Of a stretch of DNA of 34,908 nt, positions 23,501-31,334 are shown one piece after another. The position numbers and the translations under genes were made by a program. The notes beneath the pieces are model-generated. The model ran no database searches. It saw only the letters and a list, made by a program, of their open reading frames with translations, and was not told the origin of the DNA. This DNA is from SKPH01 sp051748565 (GTDB lineage Bacteria; Bacillota; Dethiobacteria; DTU022). The DNA is taken from assembly GCA_051748565.1 (NCBI GenBank), contig JBNJHN010000016.1, positions 1 through 34,908 on the forward strand, read 5' to 3'. Numbering within the stretch: the first letter of the stretch is position 1; every line of letters starts with the position of its first letter.

Positions 23501-23586
23501 TTTCATCAAATTGATGAAAAATACTTTCCTTGAAAACTATTTTTATCACCATTACAAGTTTAGCGGCATACATATGTGATATCACA
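23501..23586 (-). promoter_or_regulatory. Two palindromes in the acsB-ferredoxin spacer
   Basis: TTTCATCAAATTGATGAAA (23501-23519) is a perfect 9-base inverted repeat around one base, directly before the ferredoxin SD. TGTGATATCACA (23575-23586) is a perfect 12-bp palindrome 23 bases below acsB (higher coordinates). Both could be operators; neither is followed by a T-tract. The second resembles a CRP/FNR-family half-site pair but with a shortened spacer. Confidence 0.4.
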
Positions 23587-23608
23587 ATTAAATCTTGTTC
23601 AATTTGTT

Positions 23609-25834
23609 TCACATCAGCGGATCCATGTTAAGTGCAGGGTGTCCATTTTCTTCAAGAAAAGGCAAAATCTCTTCTACTGAAACACCGACTGTTTCATCGG
23701 CAATTTTATCAACGAAGTCAGCACCGAGACCTGCTTCTTCAGCCCTCTCGCGTAAAGAATCGCCAAGTGAATCTTTTAATTCCCTGGGCATCCAGGCCAG
23801 GCGCCCCAGACCACCGTCGGCGCTGATGAACTTCTTGCTCAGAACATATGATCGGCCGTGGCCCATAAAGCCGGGAGTCTGAATCCCTCCACCTACCGAA
23901 CCAGCCAGAGTTGAGAAAGTCATCCCGACAGGAGTATCACCGCTGTATTCACGGGTAGTAATCATTACTCCATTAGCTTCGGGCATAATGGCCATAATAC
24001 ATTCAAAGCAACCACAGGAAGTCATCGGACGATCCAGAAAGCTGTATATTGAACATTCCTCAATGGTACGGTTGGAATTCGTGTAAACATACTCGTTGAT
24101 GGACTGCCAGATGCCTTTCTCTTTGTCAACCAGTCCTTCCTTTTCAACCGGACGGTTTGGCCCAGTCGCATCGATCTCGTAAGCAGCCTTAGCGTCAAGC
24201 CAACTCACCGCACCGCAGAGCCCAAGGCGTTCGGGGGTCACCACACAGACATGGTTGGGAGCAAAAGACTGACAAAGGATGCAAGAGTAGAAGACGTCAA
24301 CAGCTTCATCGGTAAGGCCTTTAAGGCGTTCATCACGGGCAGAATAGAATGCCCTCGCTCGTTCAAGTTCTTTCTCGACCAAATCGGCGTCAGTAACCAA
24401 GGTCACCTGAACGCGATCAACAATGGATGGGAATTCATCCTTCTGCTTGGCAACCAACAATTCGCCAAAATGCCGGATTTTGAAGCCTTTTGCTGCAGCG
24501 TCTTTGCTTATCCGCATCCAGACCGTATCACGCTGGGCCATATGCCAAATCCCTTCACCATAGTTGATAAAGTCATGCATACGGCGCTCGAGAACCCCTT
24601 CAAAGTCTTCCTGCATCTTATGCCCAAAGATCTTAACCATAATTCCCAGCGCCAGTGAACCACCTTCTTCGATATCATCGATTTCAGGTCCGACCACTTC
24701 AATCTTGCCGTCTTCAATCTTATTTTCGCTGACCATCTCTACAAGTTCGAATGCAGTGGTGCGGCCGCCACCGAATTCTATCCGCATATCGCCCTTGCGA
24801 ATCACCTCACCTTCGAAGGCGGGGCCGACGGTAATCGGCACAGGAATATCGACAACCTTAATTTTGATTCCACGAATTTCCATGATTACCTGAATAAGAT
24901 CATCATAATTGGGATGCGATATGTACCAGTTCGGAATCTGCTCATCTTCTGGCAGCTCCTGATCGGTAATTACGGGAAAACCGAGGAAAATCGCGGCAAA
25001 GTGGGCCGCCACTTGAACTTCATCAATTTCGCCAAGTTGGATTACAAAGGCCCTTACACGGCGCCTCTGGTAATCGCGTGTGTTTTGTCGTTCTCCGGGC
25101 GGAATACCACCGAAAGCCATACCTGCACGCAGAGCATAATTAACAGCATGGATAATCTGGGTAAAGTTGCCGGTCGGAAAGGCAATAAAATCGATACCAA
25201 GTTTGCAGCCGGCTTCGATTGCCTGCTCAACAACCTGGTTGCATAAAAAGATCATAAATCCTTTACTTTGCAGATCCTGGACCAATTCCCCAATCGCTTC
25301 CGAAGATTTACCCCGGCCCATTACTATAGCCTGACCAGGAATGGTCCAGTCAACCAAAAGAATTCCGTAACGACGGACCACCGGGTCGCCAAGGAAACCT
25401 GTCCACGGTTCTACATGCGGCCGAGCACCGTTCAGGTAGCGCAATACATCTATAATTTCAGCGGCATAGGCAGCCGCTTCTCCACAGAGACGTGCATTGT
25501 AGAAGTTTAACTCTTCATAAATCTGCTTGCGTTTGCTATTGAGTATCGGGGGTAGATCTCCCAGTTTTTCAACCGCTTCGCCGCTTAAAGCCCTGATTAC
25601 GGGTAAAAAGTAACCGGTATCGGGGTAACCTACCTTCTGGTCGGGGCCGTAACAGCGAATGGCCTGGTTAAGCAGTATTTCTGCATAACTGGTAGCGATT
25701 ACCGCTCCGTCATATGCCTTTTTATATAATTTTATCGGTGGATTGGATTCATCAACAGCTCCATCAAAAATTTCCTCAAAAGACACTTTCCATTCTCTGG
25801 CCAGTACACCCTCAAAGCTGTCGGATTCAGACAT
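23609..25834 (-). CDS. acsB: Acetyl-CoA synthase (CODH/ACS complex alpha subunit)
   Basis: A 741-residue nickel-iron-sulfur enzyme that joins CO, a methyl group from the corrinoid protein and CoA into acetyl-CoA in the Wood-Ljungdahl pathway. All six A-cluster Cys are present: C518, C521 and C530 in SCILCQSFAPNHVC, C540 in LGLCGAVSW, and C607 and C609 in TSCGCFEC; each is offset by +12 from the Moorella thermoacetica enzyme. The N-terminal CODH-interaction domain (about 1-310) and middle domain are intact, so this is the full bacterial form rather than the short archaeal CdhC. AAGGAGG lies about 9 bases before the ATG. It follows acsA by 29 bases in one operon. The corrinoid protein (acsC, acsD) and methyltransferase (acsE) genes are not in the window. 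Confidence 0.97.
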   Translation of the reverse strand: MSESDSFEGVLAREWKVSFEEIFDGAVDESNPPIKLYKKAYDGAVIATSYAEILLNQAIRCYGPDQKVGYPDTGYFLPVIRALSGEAVEKLGDLPPILNSKRKQIYEELNFYNARLCGEAAAYAAEIIDVLRYLNGARPHVEPWTGFLGDPVVRRYGILLVDWTIPGQAIVMGRGKSSEAIGELVQDLQSKGFMIFLCNQVVEQAIEAGCKLGIDFIAFPTGNFTQIIHAVNYALRAGMAFGGIPPGERQNTRDYQRRRVRAFVIQLGEIDEVQVAAHFAAIFLGFPVITDQELPEDEQIPNWYISHPNYDDLIQVIMEIRGIKIKVVDIPVPITVGPAFEGEVIRKGDMRIEFGGGRTTAFELVEMVSENKIEDGKIEVVGPEIDDIEEGGSLALGIMVKIFGHKMQEDFEGVLERRMHDFINYGEGIWHMAQRDTVWMRISKDAAAKGFKIRHFGELLVAKQKDEFPSIVDRVQVTLVTDADLVEKELERARAFYSARDERLKGLTDEAVDVFYSCILCQSFAPNHVCVVTPERLGLCGAVSWLDAKAAYEIDATGPNRPVEKEGLVDKEKGIWQSINEYVYTNSNRTIEECSIYSFLDRPMTSCGCFECIMAIMPEANGVMITTREYSGDTPVGMTFSTLAGSVGGGIQTPGFMGHGRSYVLSKKFISADGGLGRLAWMPRELKDSLGDSLRERAEEAGLGADFVDKIADETVGVSVEEILPFLEENGHPALNMDPLM

Positions 25835-25863
25835 TCTTTATACCTCCTTCGCCAGAATTGTGT

Positions 25864-27840
25864 TTACCACCCTGTAGAGATTGTTTCTGTCTCGTATTTT
25901 TCTTTGGCCAATCGGTGCACCTTTAGCTTCCAGGTGCGATCGTCCAGCGCAAAGAGGATTTTCTCAACAGATTTTTCCGGATCTTCTTCCCAAATAAAGA
26001 AACCGCCGTAAACGTCATCGGCTATCTGCATAGCAATCCCGTTAACAAGATCGCTACCGGTAATATACGGATAAACCCCTACATGAGTAGGCATTCCCAG
26101 GGTAACACACCAGCTGCCAATAGCTACAGCCTTTTCACTCATCGCCTCGGGAGCGGAAGCAGCATAAGGCACTTTCGGTGTATCAACACCCCACTCTCTG
26201 GCCATGGCTGTCATCAGGTCGTAAGCACGGCTGTTGTCAACACAGGAACCCATGTGGAAAATGAGCGGTAGTTTTTCTTCAAGGTTATTGGCTTCATTAA
26301 GACGGTTTAAAAATACTTTTAGCCCGTCTCCGGCGTACTCTTCGACTGCTTCACCGGTCATCAGCCCAGCCTTGGCGTATGCCCCTGCGGCACAACCGGT
26401 TGCAACCATGAAAACATTATTCCTGGCCAGGCCTTTGGCAATTTCCAGATGATTGTTGTCATGAATCCGTTTGAGGTTGTTACAGCCGGCAAGCAGAACA
26501 ACACCACGCAGTTCACCCGAGTCTATTGCACCCGTTAATACCTTTATCGGATCGTCGGGCTCAATCGCTTTGAAAATATCAAGGATTGCCTCAAGGCTGA
26601 ATCCGGCAACCACTTTATTCTTAACATCCGGAATATTAATTCGATCATTGTTTCTATCTTTATATGCTTCGATGGCCAGGTTAATCACCTCGTGGGCTTT
26701 TTCCACGGCTCTGTCTTCTACAAAATCTACATGATAGGCGCCCGGGATCTTGACATTAACTGAAGTGGTTATGATGCGAGTGTGGAAGCATTCAGCAACA
26801 GCCCTTATACCTGGTATGATGCATTGAATATCCACCACCATTGCATCAAGAGCTCCTGTCATGATTGGCAGTTCCTGGGAGGTAAAGTTGGTCAGAACCG
26901 GAACACCCTGGCGCATAAGCACCTCGTTACCGGTACAGCAAATCCCTGATACTTTTATACCTTTGGCACCCACTTCTTCTGCTTCCATTTTCATCTCTCT
27001 GGCTGCCTTGACTATCATTTCACTAAGGATCGGGTTATGTCCATGAACAGCAATATTTATATATTCGGGGTCTAGCACACCCAGGTTGGCCTCCGACACT
27101 ACCGGTTTTGGAGTTCCAAAAATAATATCCGAAAGATCGGTAGCAATATGCTCACTGCCGAAGTCGGCCACCGAAGTTTTTAATCCCTGGAAAATAAGGT
27201 TTACCGGGTCGGCATCCATACCAACATGGGTCTGAGCAATATTTTCACCAATTGTGCCAAATACACCACGCGGCATAATATTGCAAGCCTCAAGTTTTTT
27301 GACCCTGTCCTCGATTATCGACTTGCTTAACCAGGTGAATGGTGGTTCATGAGCCCCCTCGAAGCGGGTCAAATCTTCTTTTGCGAGTTTAACCAACCCT
27401 TTTAAGATCTCTTCATCGCTCTTGCCATCTCTTTCAACTCCGATACGATCGGCTACAGCATAAAGCTTAGCAGTATCTGTAATCTGATAATCGGATGCTT
27501 TACCCTCTACCATCATTTCACCAACATGAGTCATATGACGGGCGTGGTCCGCATGGGCTGCACAACCACCGCACATCATGCGAATCAGATTTCGGGCAAC
27601 AATTGTGTAATCATGCGCTCCGCATATACCCTTACTGGCCTTCTTGGTTATACGGCAGGGACCCTGAAGACAAATTCGGCAGCAGATTCCCTGTTCGCCA
27701 AAATTACACTGGGGCTGCATCTTGACGAAACGGTCATAAGTGGTTTCTAACTGGCCGTTGAGACTATTTTCATCGAGAACAGCCAGAGCTGCCGGGTCAA
27801 TTGTCCTTTTGTTATCAATTTTTTTCTTTTCTTCGGACAT
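25864..27840 (-). CDS. acsA: Ni-Fe carbon monoxide dehydrogenase catalytic subunit
   Basis: A 658-residue CODH of the AcsA/CooS family, which interconverts CO2 and CO and passes CO through an internal tunnel to AcsB. N-terminal Cys for the D- and B-clusters are C45, C53/C54, C57, C62 and C73 (CNFGEQGICCRICLQGPC and GICGAH). The NiFe4S4 C-cluster ligands are H266 (VHGHNP), C301/C302, C340 (DIQCIIPG), C453 (AGCNNLK), C483 (ATGCAAGAY) and C533 (HMGSCVDNSRAY). AAAGGAGG lies about 12 bases before the ATG. As it is paired with acsB it is better called acsA than a stand-alone CooS. No cooC/acsF nickel-insertion ATPase gene is nearby. Confidence 0.97.
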   Translation of the reverse strand: MSEEKKKIDNKRTIDPAALAVLDENSLNGQLETTYDRFVKMQPQCNFGEQGICCRICLQGPCRITKKASKGICGAHDYTIVARNLIRMMCGGCAAHADHARHMTHVGEMMVEGKASDYQITDTAKLYAVADRIGVERDGKSDEEILKGLVKLAKEDLTRFEGAHEPPFTWLSKSIIEDRVKKLEACNIMPRGVFGTIGENIAQTHVGMDADPVNLIFQGLKTSVADFGSEHIATDLSDIIFGTPKPVVSEANLGVLDPEYINIAVHGHNPILSEMIVKAAREMKMEAEEVGAKGIKVSGICCTGNEVLMRQGVPVLTNFTSQELPIMTGALDAMVVDIQCIIPGIRAVAECFHTRIITTSVNVKIPGAYHVDFVEDRAVEKAHEVINLAIEAYKDRNNDRINIPDVKNKVVAGFSLEAILDIFKAIEPDDPIKVLTGAIDSGELRGVVLLAGCNNLKRIHDNNHLEIAKGLARNNVFMVATGCAAGAYAKAGLMTGEAVEEYAGDGLKVFLNRLNEANNLEEKLPLIFHMGSCVDNSRAYDLMTAMAREWGVDTPKVPYAASAPEAMSEKAVAIGSWCVTLGMPTHVGVYPYITGSDLVNGIAMQIADDVYGGFFIWEEDPEKSVEKILFALDDRTWKLKVHRLAKEKYETETISTGW

Positions 27841-28172
27841 ATTATGATCTAACCTCCTTTGGCATTAGATAAAAAACCTTGTTTCAGTTTGTTCTTTCAT
27901 TACAGGCTTTTGGTAATCTTTTTAAAAAACCTGTATCCAAAATGTTATTCACTTTCTGTACAATGTAACGATGGTTTGTGCAAGTATCATTAGCTTTACC
28001 TTCTCAGAACCGGTTATATCCAAATCTTCTTCATCGGTATGCTTTTCAGGCGCCATCAATATCTTAAAAAGCCTGAACCCTTGGAAATCTTATCCCGGGC
28101 CTTTGCTTAGCCTTGGAAATAGCGCCTGTCTGAATATCGGAGTTAAGGAATGCTTAACCCGGTTTGAATATA
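27841..28172. other. Intergenic region upstream of acsA
   Basis: These 332 bases should hold the acsA promoter, but no clear -35/-10 pair stands out on the minus strand. A 35-codon coding-like frame runs on the minus strand from ATG 28056 to TGA 27949 (MAPEKHTDEEDLDITGSEKV, ending in TIVTLYRK) without an SD; it may be a gene remnant or a small protein. GTTAAG and CTTAAC (28142-28158) form a small hairpin just after the DUF5320 gene. Confidence 0.3.
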
Positions 28173-28445
28173 TTAAGTTTCCAATTCTGCCATCCGCTTT
28201 TCCATTTCAGACAACCCAGCTTTTAACTGCTCTACTTGCGTTTTTAGAGAAGCCTTTTCTTCTTCGGGACTGAGCTTAACCAATCCATAGTAAGGCACAG
28301 GCCCAACCTGCCACCAACGGTGGAAGCCTCGACCGCAGCCACCCCTGAAGCCCCACATACCTATTCGGCCTGTACCGCAGGGGCCAAATCCTCCACCTGT
28401 CCCGGGCCCAACACCCAGGGGACCAGTTCCGTCAAAACCGGGCAT
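28173..28445 (-). CDS. DUF5320 family small protein
   Basis: A 90-residue protein starting MPGFDGTGPLGVGPGTGGGF, the hallmark Gly-rich N-terminus of DUF5320, followed by a Cys-, Arg- and Trp-containing Gly-rich stretch (PCGTGRIGMWGFRGGCGRGF) and a C-terminal coiled coil (KASLKTQVEQLKAGLSEMEK). Such proteins occur in anaerobes, often next to dinitrogenase Fe-Mo cofactor-like (NifX/NifB-related) proteins and ATPases of the Mrp/NBP35 type; function unknown. Here it stands alone upstream of acsA. ATG at 28445 is set by AAAGGTGG about 8 bases upstream; a reading from 28484 would add 13 residues over this SD. Confidence 0.85.
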   Translation of the reverse strand: MPGFDGTGPLGVGPGTGGGFGPCGTGRIGMWGFRGGCGRGFHRWWQVGPVPYYGLVKLSPEEEKASLKTQVEQLKAGLSEMEKRMAELET

Positions 28446-28651
28446 AGTAAAACCACCTTTCCTTTCCTTTAATTTAACAATCAACCAGCCGCAATTAGTC
28501 AGCTAACGCTGTAACCGCCTCTCAGATTATCACAACTGCTAATTCCGGATTGAAGATTTCCAGATAGATAAGCTTCTATTACACTTCTTACCGGAGAGAT
28601 AATGCCGATATAACTTTCAATACATTCACCTTCAAATAAATACTGTGCCCG

Positions 28652-28723
28652 TATACCCATATCCCCGTCAATAATACATTTTGGGTATATATCTATTTAC
28701 ATCATAATACCATTATGGGTATA
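28652..28723. repeat. ATACCCA/TGGGTAT motif cluster
   Basis: TATACCCAT (28652-28660), TGGGTATAT (28682-28690) and ATGGGTATA (28715-28723) are copies of one core in inverted, direct and direct arrangement, 30-33 bases apart, in a non-coding stretch upstream of DUF5320. This looks like a regulator-binding array. Apart from this, the terminator-like hairpin and the methyltransferase promoter, the 28446-29043 interval shows no gene. Confidence 0.4.
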
Positions 28724-28737
28724 AATCAACTATTATT

Positions 28738-28930
28738 TTAAAAAAATAAACCCCGCGGGTTATAATTCCGCAGGACCGGTCTTAGTAGGATTTAAAAATA
28801 TCCGATTATCTTAATACTTACGTTGATCAGTCACACAACACAAAACTGCCTCCTGTGTTGTTAAGCATTTTGATAAGGCTTCCGAAATAATGGATAAAGT
28901 TAAAAATAAATAAAACCAAAGAGCGTTATA
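28738..28930 (-). ncRNA. Candidate small RNA ending at an orphan terminator
   Basis: On the minus strand, CCTGCGG and CCGCGGG (28774-28768 with 28758-28752) form a 7-bp GC-rich stem followed by GTTTATTTTTTT, a convincing intrinsic terminator. No minus-strand protein gene ends there. About 60 bases upstream lies a second hairpin, ACAACACA/TGTGTTGT (28861-28835), whose loop holds GGAGGC. The 5' end shown is a guess. No known RNA family is recognised. Confidence 0.35.
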
Positions 28931-28958
28931 TCTAATTTGAATCCATAGCCAACCCAAC

Positions 28959-29008
28959 TTCACAATGGTTAATCGTTGAATTTACAGGTTTGATATAATA
29001 ATTGTGAA
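28959..29008 (+). promoter_or_regulatory. Extended -10 promoter of the methyltransferase, bracketed by an inverted repeat
   Basis: TGATATAAT (28991-28999) is an exact extended -10 element. TTCACAAT (28959-28966) and ATTGTGAA (29001-29008) are perfect 8-base inverted repeats on either side of it, a layout that fits a repressor operator. The start of transcription would be near 29006. Confidence 0.5.
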
Positions 29009-29043
29009 ATTACTGGGCAGTAAATATTGTGAGGAGGAGATTC

Positions 29044-29721
29044 ATGATTTTCGACCGGGATAAAGCAGAAAAGTACGACAGCTGGTATGCAACGAAGATG
29101 GGTAGTTTTGTCGATGAGGTGGAAACAAAAACTGCTTTCGACCTGTACCGACCTCAACCCGGAGAAATAACGCTGGATGCAGGCTGTGGCACAGGCAACT
29201 TCAGCATCAAGCTGGCAAAATATGGCTGCCGTATAACCGGTATCGATATCTCGGAAGATATGCTCGAAATTGCTCGCCGCAAAGCGGAGGCAAAAAGACT
29301 ACAGATTGCTTTCCTTAAACAAGATGTAACTGATATTGGATTTGAAGATAATGGTTTTGACGGGGTAGTCTCGATGGCTGCTGTAGAATTTATCCCCAAC
29401 TTCAGGAGGGCTTTCAAAGAAATAAAAAGAGTAGTCAGGCCGGGTGGAAAAATTTTAATTGGGACAATTACCCGAGACTCCACCTGGGGAAAATTGTATC
29501 AGGAACAGGCAAAAGATGAAAACTCGGTTTTCCATCATGCTGTTCTAAGAAACCCTGTAGATTTTGAAAATATTGACCCCAGTAATCTTATAGAAATCAG
29601 GGAGTGTCTCTTTATTCCTCCTAACACCCCGCCGGATAAAATATCATGGAAAGAAGAAAAAAGATTGGCCGGTAAAGTCCGAGGAGGTTTTTTTTGCGCT
29701 TTATGGAGAATAGATCGCTGA
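29044..29721 (+). CDS. Class I SAM-dependent methyltransferase
   Basis: A 225-residue Rossmann-fold methyltransferase of the Methyltransf_11/UbiE-like group. Motif I is LDAGCGTGNFSIKLA (about 48-62), the acidic residue after strand 2 is in ITGIDISEDMLEIARRKA, motif II is DGVVSMAAVEFIPNF, and the post-II segment is EIKRVVRPGGKILIG. The N-terminal DKAEKYDSWYATKMGSF resembles small-molecule methyltransferases. The substrate is unknown. ATG at 29044 is set by AGGAGGAG 5-6 bases upstream; the upstream in-frame GTG would read through the SD. The C-terminal tail (WKEEKRLAGKVRGGFFCALW) is unusual but in frame. It stands alone behind its own promoter. Confidence 0.92.
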   Translation: MIFDRDKAEKYDSWYATKMGSFVDEVETKTAFDLYRPQPGEITLDAGCGTGNFSIKLAKYGCRITGIDISEDMLEIARRKAEAKRLQIAFLKQDVTDIGFEDNGFDGVVSMAAVEFIPNFRRAFKEIKRVVRPGGKILIGTITRDSTWGKLYQEQAKDENSVFHHAVLRNPVDFENIDPSNLIEIRECLFIPPNTPPDKISWKEEKRLAGKVRGGFFCALWRIDR

Positions 29722-30107
29722 GTTAAGCAGCAGTGGATCCCATTTACGATAATTTCTACAGATATGCCTATCAGGGAGGAACTATTACTCATAAAAATAG
29801 ACAATCCTGATAGATTATCCCACCATTTCAATAGGCATAACCGAATCAAATAATGCCAATTGCTTTTAAATTTCCCTCCCTGAATGTCTTTAATCTTCCG
29901 GTTCCTCATCAGGATATGACACTGGGCCATGGTAATTCCGCATCAGTTTACACAGTATATTCCTCAAGCAAATCATAGCACAATGGGATCGGTCCTTATC
30001 CAGAAACTGATATTAATTTATAGCTGATTAGGATGTATAGTCAGATCAGGGGTCCTTTATGTTAAACTGCCACCAAATGATATAATATGCATAGTCTTGT
30101 AGTCTTG
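29722..30107. other. Intergenic region with competing inverted repeats
   Basis: No gene is visible here. TATGCCTAT (29763-29771) pairs with ATAGGCATA (29831-29839), while CTATCAGG (29768-29775) pairs with CCTGATAG (29806-29813). The two left arms overlap, so the pairings exclude each other. They follow the methyltransferase stop by about 40 bases and could be a 3' structure or an element relic. Confidence 0.3.
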
Positions 30108-30188
30108 AGGTCAGGTCTTTAAATATAAGGTTTTTACTTAGAGCTGTGAACAAATATTACAGAAAAGTGATATTTCAAGACCTGACCC
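30108..30188. repeat. 81-bp inverted-repeat element, copy 3
   Basis: Begins AGGTCAGGTCTTTAAATAT and ends ATATTTCAAGACCTGACCC. It is again exactly 81 bases, differs from copy 1 at nine positions, and lies in the same orientation, 40 bases beyond the stop of the minus-strand shikimate-kinase-like gene. The left end has drifted (two changes in the terminal repeat), suggesting an older copy. Confidence 0.9.
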
Positions 30189-30228
30189 TATTTCCAGCGC
30201 TAGTTAACCTTGCTCGGGGTCTGTAATA

Positions 30229-30783
30229 TTAATCCATATGCTGCTGTATTTTTTTCAATAAAGCATGTGCGGCCTCATTAGCCGTCATACCGTCAATATT
30301 GAAATGTAGCTTAGCCTTCCTGTAAGTTCTCGAAAAATATTCAATATCTTTTTTAATTTCACTGAGATATAGTAGTTTATTCTTTTTATTTAGTACATTA
30401 TAAATAGGTTTTGATTCATCATCATAAAAGGTCAGACGCTCTAAGATATTTTCTGCCTTATCTTTCAAAGCTATCGTAAGCACATTAGAATGCTTGTTGA
30501 TAATTGCTGTATAGCTCTGGAATAAACCTCCGGGTGGCATGGCGATAACAATCTTGTCTTGATTTTTTGATAGAATATCATCAAGAATATGTTTTACCTC
30601 ATCACGGTAACCTTTTTCATTGATAAATGCGAGTGTTCGTTTTTTTATCGATGAAATATGTTCATTCATGCGTTCTTCAACTTCAATATCAAAATCAAAA
30701 AAATTATACTCCATTAATTCTGCCAATAATTTACCGATGGTGCTTTTCCCTATGCATGCAACTCCTACGAGCAAAATACGCAT
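30229..30783 (-). CDS. Shikimate kinase-like P-loop kinase
   Basis: A 184-residue P-loop kinase with the shikimate kinase layout: Walker A GVACIGKSTIGKLLAELM (about 7-24), the substrate-side DFD motif (about 32-34), R in EKGYRDEV, the PPGG turn (IAMPPGGLF) where aroK has GGG, and the lid/adenine region with R in YFSRTYRKAKLHF. It would phosphorylate a small hydroxylated substrate with ATP. Divergence at the GGG motif and the lack of aromatic-pathway neighbours leave the true substrate open. It is Lys-, Ile- and Asn-rich and more AT-rich than the metabolic genes to its left, which hints at horizontal gain. AAAGGTGGG about 7 bases before the ATG sets the start. An 81-bp element sits just after its stop. 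Confidence 0.78.
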   Translation of the reverse strand: MRILLVGVACIGKSTIGKLLAELMEYNFFDFDIEVEERMNEHISSIKKRTLAFINEKGYRDEVKHILDDILSKNQDKIVIAMPPGGLFQSYTAIINKHSNVLTIALKDKAENILERLTFYDDESKPIYNVLNKKNKLLYLSEIKKDIEYFSRTYRKAKLHFNIDGMTANEAAHALLKKIQQHMD

Positions 30784-31334
30784 TATTACCCACCTTTCCT
30801 ATTTTTCTTCAGCTACATATTTTTTTTGATTTCGTTTATAGCCTACGACAAAGTACTCTTATACACAACCCTGCTAACCGTGGCGAAATGATACCCGACA
30901 AATCAGCATTCTCTTTCAAGCTATAGCCATAATTAAATTAAACCACATTTGGTTCGACACCAAAAACTAAGCATATTTTAAATCAGTAACACTGTTTAAC
31001 CTGAAGTAACGGATAAAACGCCGAATGTTTAAATAGTTTTAGGGGTCTTGATCACCACGGCATATGTCATTACGAGCTTTACCACGGGAAGTCAGGTGAT
31101 ACAACACTCCAGGATATCTAATGCGTTGAGGTATGGCCATGATAATAAGCTATCTGGAAATTTGTTGGATTGTTGGGTAGACCTGGCCCCTATTAAAATG
31201 TTAGATTTCCTTGATAATGTTTGATACAATGCCTGCAAATAAATTATTTGCAATATCAAACTGCCTCGAACCTCTAATATGTTAGGTTGTTTTTTGGCAA
31301 TTAAATCATAAACGAATGAGACCAGAAATAGCTT
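30784..31334. other. Gene-poor interval with repeat relics and a nested palindrome
   Basis: No coding frame is convincing in these 551 bases. TAGACCTGGCCCC (31178-31190) looks like a worn right end of the 81-bp element, and GGGGTCTTGA near 31042 like a worn left end. TGCAAATAAATTATTTGCA (31234-31252) is a perfect 19-base palindrome nested in a TTTGATA/TATCAAA pair (31220-31226 and 31254-31260), about 75 bases beyond the vapC stop. Confidence 0.4.

Noticed and set aside
23575..23586. TGTGATATCACA as a CooA or CRP site controlling the CODH genes
   Set aside because: Half-sites are separated by 2 bases rather than 6, and it lies downstream of acsB instead of upstream of acsA. Kept only as a palindrome of unknown role.
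27971..28273. 100-codon plus-strand frame running from upstream of acsA into DUF5320
   Set aside because: It lies antisense to the well-supported DUF5320 gene, has no SD and no recognisable protein features.
20678..30188. Repeats as a CRISPR array
   Set aside because: The 81-bp copies are kilobases apart with genes between them, no regular spacers and no cas genes.
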